Positions 13,301-27,854 of a stretch of 64,000 bases of DNA are shown piece by piece. The translations under genes and the position numbers were made by a program. Position 1 is the first letter of the stretch. Every line of letters begins with the position of its first letter. The notes under the pieces are model-generated. The model saw nothing but the letters and a program-made list of their open reading frames with translations. It was not told where the DNA came from and did no database searches. The stretch comes from Dromaius novaehollandiae (lineage: Eukaryota > Chordata > Aves > Casuariiformes > Dromaiidae), in contig NC_088100.1 of NCBI RefSeq assembly GCF_036370855.1, positions 33,430,563 to 33,494,562 of the forward strand. Reading direction: 5' to 3'.

Positions 13301-16300
13301 TCAGCAGCAAAACTTGGGTAGAAAGAAACTAACAACCAGCTACTATTTAGAGCAACTTCATTCCCTATAAGCAACAGATTTATCTTTAATTTAAAGTCCA
13401 CCTTTGAGCAAAGGTGCTCTCTCTCTCTCCTTCTCTATACTATCTAAACATTATGTTCAGCTAGCTCCTAACACTCCTCTACAATCACTAGACACCTAAT
13501 TCTGCTATTGAATGAACTGTGGCAAATGGCATTCAATCCACAAGACTTTGACATATGCTGGCATTTCAACAGTTACAACGCAGTATTTGTGTGACAGTGT
13601 CGATACGGTATGATGGATTCATTTTTTTTTTCCTCTTCAGAAAAAGTTCTAGATAAAGATGCTTTTAAGAAAGGGATACTGCCAACCTGAAATGTTGCCA
13701 TTTTCACATGGACAAATAGATTCATAAAACATAGAAAATAGGTTTGGTACAATGCTTGAAAGATTTAAACCAAAAAGGGCAAGAAAAACTGACTGTGCAA
13801 GAGTGCTATTAAATTCACAAAGCAAGAGCTGAATAACAGAAATGTTTCCTATCACTAATGCTTACAGTAGCTATGTTTAAACAGGTGTTTGGCTTTTTTT
13901 TCCTCATTCGACACCCTTTTCTTAATTCACAAGTAAGTTCTATGGAAAAGTATGCCTTTATCACTATCAGGGAATTTTCATGCTTTGGTATTCTCCCATC
14001 TTAGACTCTATTCTTTAATCCTCTCACCTTTTCATTCACTACCCAGATTTTCATTTAATCTCTAAACACAGAAGTTTCCTGAAGTTACACTTTTCTAATT
14101 CCACCCTAGAACTTCTTCACTTTAATTCAGCTAACTGTGTCAAACACATCACCATTATGTGCTCTACAAACCCATCTGAACACTCAGGCCTCCAGCTCCT
14201 TGTAGGCCAACACCAAGTCTTGCAGATCCTTTGTGCATAAAATCTAAGGTGTAGCCCTTTCAATTGATCCTTACATTTCTGTCTCATCCAAGGTCTCCTT
14301 CTCTTCCACACTCAGTTTTTATAAAACATTGTCTAAATTAAGGAAAAACAAACAACCTTGCTGTATCCGTAACACATTCAGAAAGCTACTGCCAGAAATA
14401 ACAGTCTAAGTCATCACCCTTTTGCATCTTCTGTGGATGCCCCCTCTCAGCTGAATCAAATGGCAGCTATCACCATGGTCTAGGCCTATCAAGATCTTAA
14501 GGGGAGGGAGAGGTGAATGTAGATTCCTTTTCCATTTCTTCCCCATATTGAGATGTCTTTTTCATCTCCAGTTGGCCCATGAGGTCAGCTCATGGTCTGT
14601 TCCCCACATTGCATTTTCCTTTAAGACTCCTTGTGCTTTCTTCTGTGTTTCATCTTAATGGAAATGCAATTTAAAACTCAGTAGACTCCTTCTCAGTCCT
14701 CCTTCAAACTCTCCTTTTCATGCTACCTACAAAAAGATTTAAGCAATGAACTGGTATTACTGGCTTATCACGCTGACCAATACTGCCTTGAATGTTCTCT
14801 GTACTTCCCTGATTGTATTTATCTGTTGCGATCAAAATTACATCAGAGAGCTTAAAGTGACTACTGTGCATTCCAGATTCATACTGGGCCTAGTACCATT
14901 AGGTGCTGCAGCCACATTTAATAAATGGTTGACACGTTTTAAGATCATTTAACTTGTCAGTAAAATAAAACTCATTTTAGTCACAGGCTGCCAAGTTAGC
15001 AAGACCAAAGAAAAATATAAATAAGAGCAATACTAGGTATTTTCTGAAATAGCAAACCTTAGACTAAAAAAAGATTTAAACTCACCATTTTAACAGAGAG
15101 ATTGTAACACAACTCACCTGAACATACTTTGTATTCTCCTAAGTAGGCAGTGAACTTAAAACTTCTTTGTTGGCATTTCTCTGAGGCTCATCACTGTGGT
15201 AGGTGAGCAACTCAAGAAGATCGAATTGCTCATCTGTATTAAACAACAGTTGCTGTGGGATGCAAACAAGCAGGGCTTCAGTTTTACAGAAACTCAGCTG
15301 AGGCTTCTGTTTGGCAAAGACAATTTACTTGAAACAAGGCTTGGATCCAGATCTCATTTGATCCAATTCTTGCCGATGCATAGATTTCAGGTAAAATCAA
15401 TGGCTCATCTCCCTCTCTTCTCTCACCCCACCTTCTGCAACACAATGCTTTTCACTCCTTGTGCTATGAGAACAGGATTAGGTGTCACATTTAAATTTCA
15501 TCAAATTCCACTTTGTTTTCTCACTCCTTCCCTGAATTAGCAGATTACTGCTGAAACAGGCACTGCACACATGGCTTCTCCCACTCATTAACATCATGGA
15601 CACATTGTGGCAAGAATCCAAGTTCTTTTTTCCTGCAGAGGATATAGCTTCTGTGGATGTGAACAATCTTGAGCGAGAGCTTATAGTCATCAGCCCATTT
15701 CCTCTGTTGGAAGGGAGTCTCCCAACTAATTCTCTGAACAAACAGAGTCCTGGAGCCAGGCCGTGGACAGTGTTTACAGAAGCAGGAATATCACTGATAC
15801 GACAGTTTGATACTTTCTAACAAAAAGTTTGAAGCAAAAAATTTTTTTCTTGAAAAAGCAGTAAACGATGCATTAGTCAAACATTGATACTTTTTTAGTC
15901 ATATTATACAGAGGCTTAATTAAAAAATGCATCCATTTCACTGTGGTTTAAGTAAATCTTATGTTGAGCAAAGGAACTAAAATGTACCAGTTTAGCAATA
16001 GTTCTCTATTCCTATGCCCATTTCCCCTCTTCTTGCTGCCTAACTTATACTTGTACAAATAAGAGGCCCAAGTAAAGACGATATAAAATAAAGGAATATT
16101 TTTGTTGCGTTTTTTTGAACTGAAACACTTAATATTTTCACAAAGCAAGGGTAGCTGAAGTATATACTAAGATTTTGTCAGCTGCAATTCTTCATGTGTG
16201 CACTTTGACAACTATATTTAATTAGCATCGACCTTTCACCACTTAGCATGCTGCTAAGTATTGGCCTATTTTTATTTTACTTATTTTAAGGAAGTGGAAC

Positions 16301-19300
16301 AATACAGTGATCATCAAAAAATAGTACATCAAAATAGTACATGCTGTACCCTATACTTAAGCAAATAAATACGGACAACTTTAATTCAAGAGTAGGATAT
16401 ATAAATATAAACATTGAACATCATCAAGTTCACGATAATTATAACTTTTGAAAAACTGAGTCTATCTGGTAACTGAAGTGCTTTTTCAATCTCTAGTTAC
16501 TAACATAAGAAAACAGCAGAAAGCTGCTCTCACTGTACATTTTTGCAAATGAATCAAATTTACAGCATCATACAGTCTTCTTATAACATAAGGCAAGCAC
16601 AAATAAGAGAGACTGCATCGTGGTTGGTCTTGTTGTTTGTACCTCTCTTCCAGCCTTACAATCCGATATACGGGTGTGACAGACATTGCTGCTGGGAAGT
16701 AGGAGGTAAAGAATTGTCAGTCAGAGGCAACGTAGATATCCAGGCCCCATCAGAGAAGCAGGAAGGAAGGAACTCGAGTGTCAGCAGTTGAAGATAAGGG
16801 CAGACAGAGATAGGTTCTGGCATAAGAATTTTTATAAGCAAATGGCCTGGCAATAGAAATAAATGTTTTAAAAGATCTCCAAGCCTCCTCCCCCATAGTG
16901 GCTGCTAAATCACGTCCTGTTGCCCTACTCAGGACTGAATCATCATGTTAACCTGGAATGCTGCCATTCACCCCCAGAATCTACCTTCTCCTTACTACAA
17001 AAATTAGCAGGCTGCTTCTCAGAGTAACTTGCAACTGAGAAACCCCTTCTAGACCAAGGCATCATGCAGTAGATAGAGGCTTCATTTTCTTTTCCAAGAC
17101 TTACAACACCAGGAAATCTTAGAAGCATGGCGGGGGGGGGGGGCAGCAGAGTTGTTTTAAAAAAATTAATAATAATCCAATGACTCCCTACAATTCTGTC
17201 TATGCCTTTCCTGGCCAAAGATGAGAGCAGACAGCTAGTATTTCAGATTGCTTAATGTAACTGACCTCTCCAGCTACCATATGGTATTAACTTCCTGACC
17301 AAACTAAGTGAAAGCCTGCCAAGTATTAAAGTGGGAAGAAAGGGATGTAAGCAGCTCGGGTACTTCCTTTGTGGAGATATTTTTGACCAGTGCTACAATT
17401 CTACAGGTCTTATCTGAACTACTGACATGTTAGACAGGGTTCAGCAACATCCCAATTTTAGCCTCTGTGCTAAACACAAACTGAAGAGAGGACTGATAGC
17501 AAGTGCCCTACAGGATGTTTGTTATGAAGTTACATAAAATAATCAGAAAGCCCATATTTGATTTATGACGATATGAAAAAGCAAATGACATCTACTTTCT
17601 CTCCTATTCTGACATATTCAACAGGCATGTTCGGCTAAACAGAGAAGTAGGGTATTTCTAGGTTTCAGTTACTGACACTTGCCTCCTTATAAGCCAAGTC
17701 AAACATCACAAGTTGCACTAAATCTACTGCAAAACAGTATCAGAGATGACAATGCCATCATCATTAACCATCTCAGCAGAGGTCAAAAAACTAGATTCAA
17801 GAAGCACGGTAATGCATATGCTCTCTTCATAACAGAAGAATCTGTCCTGCTGCTGTTCATCCCAGTGCCAGGAAAGTTTGTTCTTGAGAACCCAGCAACA
17901 TGACACCTCTCACCAACACAACAGTAATGTCAAGAGATGCTAAAACGGGAACTGAAGTTGAAAGTTAAGTGGGGTTCAGTTTTTGGTTTATAAAGAAAAT
18001 AAAATCCACCATCCTGGAACAATAAATATCAAAGTGAATATTAAATGGTGCTCAGTTTTATATCCCATGTCTTCAGATTCTTTGGAAAGGTAGAGTTAAA
18101 GCAAATTATCTGCTGCAACATTTACTGTAACAATAATAATTCCTCAGACTGGATTTGAAAAGATAAGCCTTGTTTTCTAAAAGGCAAATATTTTATTAGG
18201 TTTAAAGTGACTGGAAACTTTAATGAGGTCTGAAACAAATCACATGGTTTCTTTATATATATATATATATATAAGTCAATGAGAATTAACATAGTAGTAG
18301 TAGTAGTACTTCAGTTACTTTTTTGATCAACTCAAAAAAACTTCCATCCCATCAGCTGGTAATTCTCTCCTAAGAGGAAAACCATCCCATCAAATTAATT
18401 TCAGCAAATCAAAGAAGAGTATTAGCAGCATAAGGCCCACGTCTACTCTGTTGGCAAAATGCAATCTAATCGGAGAGCTAATTTCTATGGAGCTTAGAAT
18501 GAAAACAAGATTTATACCTGTAGATGGCCGTTTCAGTAAGCAAATGAAATTCAGTGCAAAGTATTTCAAGATATGATGCATGTCACAAACCTGATTTTGT
18601 TCAGGATGCAATTTTTAGCACATGCTTCACACACATACTTCATACAATAGAAAAGATTTGTTGTGATAGTGAAATATCTTTAAAAAAATCTTAGAGAGGG
18701 CTTACTTCTAAAGGAAGAGTGTTGTATCTATACATTAGGAGTTGAACTGTACAACTTATATTAAGAGCTACTGAATTTCTAGGAACAAAGCTACTTCACC
18801 AGTGAAAACAAACAGCAGACAGCCTACACATCCAGTCAGAAGCATTTGCTTGTTTTAGAGCTTTCAAGGAAGAGAATGCATCTGTTCATAATACCATTAT
18901 CTTGTAACTCAACACACCTAACAAGTGTAGTCTGCCATCTGCTTAGAAAGCTTTTCTTCTGTAAGAGAAACTTTGACAATGATACGACAAAGTATAGTAA
19001 CCGATGTGCCTAAGACATCAGAAAGGAAGTGACAAAAGTCTGACTGACTTCAAGCAACAGATACCACTCCTATAATAATTCCGAATCTGTTTTAACTTAG
19101 ATGTATTGCCTGAAGTCAAGGGAGGTGTAGACAATAAGCACCTCTGAACACAAGACATCCTGTGTGCATCTGACATTGGGCATCCAGAGAGGAATATGCA
19201 AGTTTAAGACCTACTGTGTGAGCACTTTCACAAATATCAGACAATCAGCAGAAGAAAAAAAATGTATATAACTGCAGAAAAGTAGTATACAGGCTTAGAA

Positions 19301-22300
19301 CTGGAGCCAACCAACACTATGGTTAGAAAAATGCTTTCAATGCATTTTTCTTGTGCTTACAGATTTTTGTCTCTATCTTATGAGAAACAATTGCCCTTTT
19401 TCTCCCCCCTCAACACACCTTTAGCTTGCAGTATAAGGGCTAACCAGTCTTAAATCAGTGATATTGACCAAAGATTCAAGTCATTCTGAAATAACATCCT
19501 CCTCATAAACAGCAATTGCAAGATACCTGAGGCTAAGATGTACTTACTTCCAAACTTTAATTATTCAAACTCTTCAGTGAAACACTTATGTTCTCCATTT
19601 CTTAAAGCTACCAATTTCATTCCATTTATACAATGGAAAACCTGTAGATCTTCCTACTGAGAAGGAGGAACGTTCAGGTCAGAAAACGTGTTATTTTCAG
19701 TATAAGTTCACAAATCACAGTAGGGTTCTCACCTCAGTACACAGATAGAGAAGCAAGCTTAAGAGAAAAAATAAAATCTTTTAACTAAACTGATATTTGC
19801 AATTGCTTCCTCCCATGAATGAAATGTCTAAATCTCTAAGACAGCATATATGCTCATATACTATATCTTTGTGATAGAAATGAACAAAATAATAATAAGG
19901 CTTCTTTACAAATTTCTTCATACAAGATATGAAATCATCATATGCAGATAGTTGCTATGGTGCAGACTGAAGGGGAAAAAAAGGTGAGATCAGACTTCTT
20001 GTTTACACGTTTCCAATATGCTCCACTTGATCCAGCTTGAAATTGAAACCCTTTAGCTTCTTGTCTTTAGGCTGTCAGATGGTAGAGGAGTGTTAGCAAC
20101 TTTACAAAGCTCTCACGTGTTCCTCCTAGCTCTAGAAACATCCACCTAAGTTAGACGACAGACTTGAGGGACCCTATAGTTTCAAGAATAATAAAAGCAA
20201 TACTAACTCCTGCAACAAGAGACTTCTTCAGGGAATTAAATCCCAGATTATCTTTAAATGCTATTAACACTTCCTGACAATGTAATGTTGTATGGACCTA
20301 TAGAAGACACACTGTTTTGACATTCTCAGGTAAAATCATGATTCTTCTGAGAACTTCTTGCACAGTTTTTATCCAGATAAGTATGCCTGATTATTTGCAG
20401 ACTGAAGAATAATGAGACAAAGACATTTAAGGTAGGATTCAAATCTAGATAAAATGCCTAAACCGAATAAGGTCATATAAATTTCCCCTATAGTCAATGA
20501 AGCCTTCAGAGAGATTCAGCTCATCCAAAGCAGACCCTCCAGGCATAATTCAGTTACCCAGACATAGGTATCTGCTGCCATTTTAAACACCCTGGGACAT
20601 TCCATCTCACCTCCAGCTGCCTCTCTTGCAAACCCTGTAGGTTCCAGATTATAATCATTAGGATTATGCATTTTTTCCAAATACTTGAGATATTCTAAAT
20701 GGCATTAGGTTTAGGCAAAGTGAACTAAGCCCCTAAGCACTAGTCAGCTGAACTGCAATCTAGACCCCACTGAGTATATTGACTAAATCTTCACTGACTA
20801 TGAAGACAGCACAGAAACTTGTTGCAGAAGAATAAACCTTAAATTTTGGCATCAGGGATGAACTGAACATAACCCTCAGTCTTTTGCCAGTTAAGAAATT
20901 AAATAAAATTACTACTTGTACAATAGAGTCTTAGGCTATTCATTATTGGGTTTTGGTGTTAAGTAAGAGATTTTAATCAGTTTTGGCCTATGCAGCCACT
21001 TCTTTAGGGTCTAGTCTTCTGAAGAAGCAGACATACACAATTTCTTACCAAAACATTAGGCTAGAACCTGTATGCCAAAGTTTCCTATATAACCAGCCTG
21101 CATCAATTTCCTTAGTCAACTTTTCTTTAGTGTGGAACATAAAGCCCAATTATACAGAACAAGCTGATTTTCCTATTCAGTCAGTGACCAATCTGGTTCT
21201 GTCATGCACTTTTTTTTTTTATTGAACATGCAGAGTGGGATAGAAGCAACTAGAGTATCCAGGATAATTACAAGGTTTAGGCACTTAATGATGCAATCTT
21301 CCTAAAATAAGTACCAAGTTTCTGGCACAGACAGAGATGCCTTTAAAGACCTCCAGAGGGAGATGCCGTCTAATTTTTGGCATCTAAATCCTACATGTAC
21401 AGTGTGTTCAAGAGCATCCATCTTATGCATCATTACCAGCCACGCTAGCATTTTGCTATGGTCTGAAGATTCTACTTTATATCAGGTCAGGGATACAACA
21501 TTTAAAAAGTAAATAAAAGAACATGACCTATGCCAAATCTCAAGTTTCACGCTGGCTTTCTTGCTCTCTCTAGACTGCAAGTTCTTCATCCCCCCAATTC
21601 TATTGCTCACCATGATCTACTGCTTTTTCTTCATCTGCTTACTGTTTGGAAAAAAAGTGTAAAATTGACTTTTTTTCTGCCTTCTCTTGTGAAAGAATCC
21701 CCCTCATCATAACTCTCACCACATACTTTACCTAGCTATTTCCATTCCCCTAAAGTTTCTTATCACCACATATACCTGGAAAGCTTAACTAATCCCCCAA
21801 ATCATTTGTCTCATACTACCAGCAAATATAGCTGAAACAGTTGCATCTAATCTGTATTTGTGCTACTGCTAGCACCATAGGAAGTTTTAAGAAAAAAAGA
21901 CATTGGATGGTATTAATATAGACTTCTTTCCATTATTCTTTGGCTCTTCCATCTTCTGGGATTTGTTTCTCAGAGAAGAACGTTAAGCTCCTGGCTGTTA
22001 ACACAGAAGTCTTTCTGACTGCATTCTGCCTACAGAAATCAAAAATCAGACCAAGCCCAGAATTAGATAGAACAACTACTAACTTTTAAACACTGGAGGA
22101 AGTATTGTCTCATAACTGTAAAATTTACAAGCACACATGGTTGTTCTTTTCCATTTATTTAACGACCACCTGAATGACTCCATTAATGCAGTTATAATCC
22201 AGTTCTCACAGCTCAGAGATGAGGGATGGTATGCAAAGAAGTCACCCTGCACTGACCATTTCTACAGCTATACCCATTACACACAGTTCGCTCAGTAGTA

Positions 22301-23204
22301 GGAATATTTAACACAGTCACTAGGTTTCCATGGAGAAAGAGCTGAGATCTTGTCTGATTTCATTCCAAATCTACTGAAAACAGAGAAGAACTTTTGCCAA
22401 GGCAATTTTGGCAAGCATTTCCAGCAGCATTCTAGCTTGCCAACTTGCATTTGGATTTTGCTGGAGTTATTTACTTGTTCAGTATGCTCAGAGAAGTAGA
22501 AACGTTTGTTGCTGTAGTGAATTTGGCTTACTTTAAGATCTGGAACAACACTTAAAAGATGAATCAGAGACAGATTGACTTAAGAATTCGATCTATTAAC
22601 CTTGTCTTGTAGTTGGGTTGTATCTTGAAGTGCTGGAGGTAATCTGTAGTTCAGCTACTTCAATTTTGAGACCAGGCAACTCTATAAACTCTCAAACACT
22701 TTTAATGTGTTATTTTTATACGGCCAAGTTCTACTCCTTTCAAAAATACCATCTAACACAAGCCATAAGACAACCTTGAAGATCTTTGCTATCTACATGG
22801 AAACATATCTTAAAGGCCTGACTTTCCAAAGACACTAAACATGCAGCCTTATAAAAGTTATGCCCCTTTAAGACACCTTTAGTTAAAGGCTGATCTCTTG
22901 AAAACATTGTACCCACAGGGCTGGTTAGTACTCTGTTTCCACCCTGTCACTCAGGAATGCAAGAATGCTTTTGATCAGAGGCTTCAGAGGTACAGAGGTG
23001 ACATTTTTTGCCTGACAAAACAATGAACAACTCAAAACTGAGTTTTTTGGCTCTGTTTCTTCCATGTTTCTCCATTTCAGACTGCAGTATGATGTATTCA
23101 CATCTTCATTATACCTTCCCAATATTTAGTTCATCCACAGCTTGACAAGAATGCCTCTTTTTCTCTACATCAAAATCAACTATAAAAAAAAAGCTAAGCA
23201 AGAG
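10379..23204. other. Non-coding, presumed intron
   Basis: About 12.8 kb of unique-looking AT-rich DNA. Short ORFs lack any domain or family match, and only simple repeats are evident. Confidence 0.6.
18254..18309. repeat. (TA)n and (TAG)n microsatellites
   Basis: A TA dinucleotide run at 18254-18273, then (TAG)5-6 at 18292-18309. Confidence 0.9.
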
Positions 23205-23430
23205 AAGGTAAAGAATTGATGCCTAGACCACTCCACTCTGGGGATGATTTATATCAGTCATCAACTATTGGATGATTCTCTATTGACAGTTACAGTTTTA
23301 CATCTGTTTGACAATTTTTAATTCATCTGATGCATGGTATCTAGACTTTTTACAATTTCATTTTTTTTCCTTCAGAATGTTTAGGTTCCCAAGTCAAATA
23401 TCTTGAAATATATCATAAAGGCAAGGATTT
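23205..23430 (-). mobile_element. Ancient CR1/L3-like fragment
   Basis: The stretch contains worn versions of a CR1/L3 family block: a segment like 'ctattgacagttac', then 'atctgtttgacaa..ttttaattcatctgatg', then 'caagtcaaatatcttgaa'. The order and spacing resemble the complement of an old CR1/L3 RT region (Gln-Pro...Gly-Thr-Lys). No ORF remains. This is recognised by eye; borders are rough. Confidence 0.5.
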
Positions 23431-25015
23431 ATATGAGACTACTAGTCAGGGTGACTTAAAACAAATAAAATAAGAAAAACCACAGCAGACAAGTTCCATT
23501 TCCTAGTATTTCACATGGATTTGCTTTACTTACCTGCTTTGATCCAAGTCCTATTTCAATACTTCTGTCCAAAACAGATGTCAAGCTGACAGACTATAAG
23601 CAGTCATACATTCTACTCACCCAGTTAAGCACTGGCACAAATTAGTTTCAATCTGTAATCTAAAAATAAAACAGAAGTACTCCAGATCAACAGTCCAGAG
23701 AGTTTCTCATGTTGCTGTTCTCAGACTCCTTGACACAAGTTATTTGCATCATCTAATTTACATTGTATTTTAATAGCTGTTGTGAAACATCCTCCTCGCT
23801 TGTTAAAAATGGAAAGAATGTCATCAACATTTATGAACGACTAAAATCTAGCTTTTTGACCACATACCTGACAAATCAAGCATTTTTATCTTTCTGCACT
23901 GCCATATGACTTCTAGCTGGTCACGAAGCACCAACATTAAAACATCTTTTGGTTCTAATAAAGTCTTTCTTTCTGTAACTGTCCAGCTGTCCTTCCTCCC
24001 TCCATGTCATTTTCTTACTAATTTTACACATTGCTTCATTATCTGCTAATTTATATTCATGGAATAAAAGCTGGCAGCCATCTATTTAGGGATTTCTGGT
24101 GGCAGGAGGAAGGGGAAAAAAAGTATTTTTAATAACTGTTTCCACCTCTGTTCTCAGCCATTTTATCTTTGATCTCTCTCTTGATTGTGGATTCTTTGAC
24201 AATGAGTAAGACTTTTGCAAGCCATTACAAAGTGCTCTGACATTCTGTTCATCTTTCAGCTCATGTGTTTCAAGACCTTTCTGCCTTGTGAAGTTTCCTC
24301 CTTTAAGAGGAAAAAAAATATATTCATCTGACCAGATATAAACTTCTATAAGTTGAAATACCCACATCCGAGCTAGTTATACTACACTGACTTTAAAGAT
24401 GCAGGAGAGAAATATGCATTACAACTGGGGACAATTCATCTCATCCCTGAATTCATACCTAAAATAAATCAGATTAGTTGTCCAGTAAAAGCCCTCTCCT
24501 CCTTTGTTCACGTGAGCCTAACACGAACCAGCTCAAATATACTTGCCTGCACCACAGCTGTAAGAAATCCAGCACTATACATCCTGTCTCATAGGTATTT
24601 CCTACTGACTTTCATGAACAATTGGATCCTCAGAAAATAATTAAAAATTAAAATAAAACACAGTGGGACAGAAAAAAAAAATCACAATTCCAATGTTTTT
24701 CAGTTCAGACAACACCATATTTACTTACATAATGTTAATTCCTGTTTCTTTATAAAGAAGCTTAATTGCTCAGAAAACAACAAGAAAGCCCACTTACTTG
24801 TCAAGAACAGTGAATCCATTTGTTCAGTTTCAAAGAGTAGTTAACTACCACTCATAGGTTACTTAGCCAATTCACAGATACTTGTATCGATGTCATATTC
24901 CCAGAGGCTGCTGTATTGCTTCCAGAGCCACCTTTGGTCAAAAAGCTGTACATCTGCAGTGTCACAGTGCTGGGCCTAATCTAACAAGCTCTGCAGAACA
25001 TATACAGCTTTTTCA

Positions 25016-25083
25016 AATGGGTCTGACCCATTAGTTTCAAGCACTTAGCTGTATTTCAAATGGGTCAGACCCATTTGAAATAC
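25016..25083. repeat. Perfect 33-bp palindrome with a degenerate second copy
   Basis: Positions 25051-25083 form a perfect inverted repeat: 16-bp arms (GTATTTCAAATGGGTC and its complement) around a single A at 25067. Just upstream, 25016-25032 is a related shorter palindrome (AATGGGTC, T, GACCCATT). Flanks share 'acagct..tttcaaatgggtc' with the first, so the unit looks duplicated at about 43-bp spacing. No known element was recognised. Confidence 0.9.
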
Positions 25084-25900
25084 TTGGGAGGAAGGTGCTC
25101 CACATAGAAACTAACTCTAAGAAGAACTAGAGAAGGTTTAGCATGGCTTATCAGACAGGACATTGGCTGCAGAGCCATCTGGGTGTTGTTTCACTCTTCT
25201 CCCCACTGCTCCTAGTTTGGGGAGTAATAGGTTTTACACAGAAAGTCTAGGACCGGAACTAGCTTTCTGTGCTCATGCAGCAGCTAGTGTTTACGTTACC
25301 TAGGTTATCTTTCCCTACTCCTCTAAACAGTTTGCTGTACCTTCATAGTCTATCTTCCTTTCACTGTTTTTCTTGAGTTACATAGAATATCATGTTCTAA
25401 TCACTGGCTGGAGTGTCTGAAGGACACTACTATTGATATGAAAGACCAAAAAAGAAAAAGAGGTACAGTTTCAAGGAGATCGTAGATACCGTTCCAAATA
25501 TGTTTTAAGTAGGCTTTCAGTTATTTTGCTGCTGTTTATTTTAAGCTGTTAAAAACCCCTCCATATGTTTTGAAAACATTTCAGGATGTTGATGAAGAGC
25601 ATTTACAGCTATAGAATTTATCACTGCTACAAATCTCCAAATCATCTCAGATATGCATAGAGGCTTAAAGATTACGTAACTTTCAACGATCGAAATAGAG
25701 GGACTTCATAGTTCATTCTAGCCTCTGTACATGACATTGCTGGGACACTAATATGATCCTTACTCTAAAGGAACAGTAGCATTTTGTTCTTAACATAAAT
25801 AGACTAGATATTCAGTTGCCTTTTTTAAAAAAAAAACAGTGCGTTTCAAGCAAGAGCTTCAGATGAGCTCATATATGGAATAATGTCATAAAAAAAGAAA

Positions 25901-25922
25901 CAGCTAAGTGCTTGAAACTAAT
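25901..25922 (-). repeat. 22-bp exact inverted match to the spacer of the 25.0-kb palindrome
   Basis: Positions 25901-25922 (CAGCTAAGTGCTTGAAACTAAT) are the exact reverse complement of 25030-25051, which joins the two palindromes. The copies are about 0.87 kb apart. A chance 22-base match inside 64 kb is very unlikely, so a shared origin (mobile element or local inversion-duplication) is inferred. Confidence 0.85.
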
Positions 25923-27822
25923 TGTATTAATAAATTCTAGAATACAAGCCTAACTTACTTTGCCCAGTACACAGATCCAGGCAACTGATGTACCTCCTTT
26001 GCCTCTTTCTTTCCCTCCTGTCCCAATACATACCGTATTATCTCTGGTTTTGCTGCCAAGTCTGTGCACATGTGCATGCTTTTTTAAAAAACGCCCAAAA
26101 ACGCCCAAAAAAACAAACCAACAACAATTGCTTTCACCATTCTGCATAGTATCAGAAGGCAGACGCTTTCCCCAGGAATGGCAGCACACGTTAGAAACAC
26201 AGCTATCAACTCAGCAAAATCCACATTGCAATAAGAAAATATTAATCCCATTCTCAAAGCGCACAGAAGGTGATAAGGGCAAGGGGGAAAAAAGTACTAT
26301 AAAAATTCTTGTAAGAAAGCATCTAGCAACCTGTACCCTTAGAAGAGCGCACAAACTCTTCCCAAGCATATACTGCATTGAAGTAATTAGAAAGGTTGTT
26401 GACTGATTATTCTTTTATTTGTGAAGAGATTAAAAAGTTCAAGTCAGTAATGTAGAAGAGCATTATAGGCCAACTAAATGTGGGAGTTAACATATAGGCC
26501 ATGATGGCCCTGAAAACAAGACAGGCAGTTTAAGTTGCATCTAATGAAGAACGGCGAGGCAATGGATGAAGGCAAAGAGATGAACGATTTATTCAAGGCA
26601 GAGAGACAGAAAAGATCTCTGCACAGCATTCTGGAAAGCTAAATGCTATTTTATTTTGCCCATACTTGAGTCAAAAATAAAAACAGTAGAGTCATGAGGA
26701 GGAGAAAGTGGCTCAGAATTCTGCTGGGCAGTCACTGAAGGAGCAGCCATTGACTGAAATACACCAGGATGCAAAATCCCCCCCTCCCACTGATATTCCT
26801 GCCTTGCTAGATAGAAGCTCTGGAGTCTGTTTGCTTTGCTCTGCAGTATCACTGAAGGTACACATTTAATCATAGGACGCACAAGGGGGAAAAAAAATAA
26901 AAATCTTTAGCAACACTCAAGATAGAAAGTTGCTCAAAATATCTCAGATTTACTCACAAGAAAAACTAAGTGCCAATGACAGGAAGGTTGAGTCTGCTCC
27001 AAATGCTGGTTATGCATATCAAATCAAGAGAAGTATTGTTAAATAAAAGAAGCTACATATACATCCACAGCTAAAATAATGCCTCAAGTCATTGTGTGGA
27101 AAAACACTGTCACTGCACAGCACGTGGCTTCCTTTTCATATCCTTTATCCATTTGTTTCATACCGACTGTTTGAAGCTTTAGGGGGAAAAAAACAGAACA
27201 GTCTGCATGAAGTTTTATTATCTATCAGTACAAACCAGGAATGATTTCACGCATCTTGGTCTACAAATTATTGCTTAAGTGAAAAATAAAGTTATATGCC
27301 CACTTCAACTCACAACAGTCATACTTTCAAGTTTAGATTGGTTGAAGAACTACAGGATTAGTTCACCCTCTCTTACTATATCTCTAAACAAAACAAACAC
27401 ACTGAACATGTATAATGCTGTTTCTCATATCATTAACAAAGAAAATTCCCTAAAAAGTGTGATGTTAAACACTGTCACTCTTCAACCAAAGAGTTAAAGT
27501 ACATATCTGAACAATTTATGTTTTTGAGTGTGGCTTGAGTAGGAACAGCAGCTCTGTACTGAAAGCTTTCCATTCACATCATCAACTGTATTCTCTTCAT
27601 AACAAGTGCATATGTAGGCAGATGAATTGTGCATTTTCCAACAGCTGTCCTGCCATTTTAAAGATAATTTCCATAAGCGATACACACGGGTAAGTAGTGT
27701 TGGTTAACTTTCCCTCTTCCTTCTCTCCTTTCTCACAAACAAATAGAACTTCTGTGGAATCAAAACCAGAACTCCTTATTTAAGTGTTCTTCACTTTTAA
27801 CAGGTTTTAGTAGGGAAGCAGC

Positions 27823-27854
<32 letters not shown>
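27823..27854. repeat. T25A7 tract
   Basis: A run of 25 T followed directly by 7 A. Adjacent sequence shows no recognisable retroposon body. Confidence 0.9.

Noticed and set aside
20560..21400. Possible old amniote repeat ('ggtttaggcacttaatgatg', 'ggcatctaaatcc')
   Set aside because: Short scattered phrases only, with no ordered alignment by eye.
25960..26406. 148-codon plus-strand frame, the longest outside the CpG island
   Set aside because: No domain and Lys/Pro/Ser-rich from A-rich tracts. Another frame is open on the opposite strand; consistent with chance.
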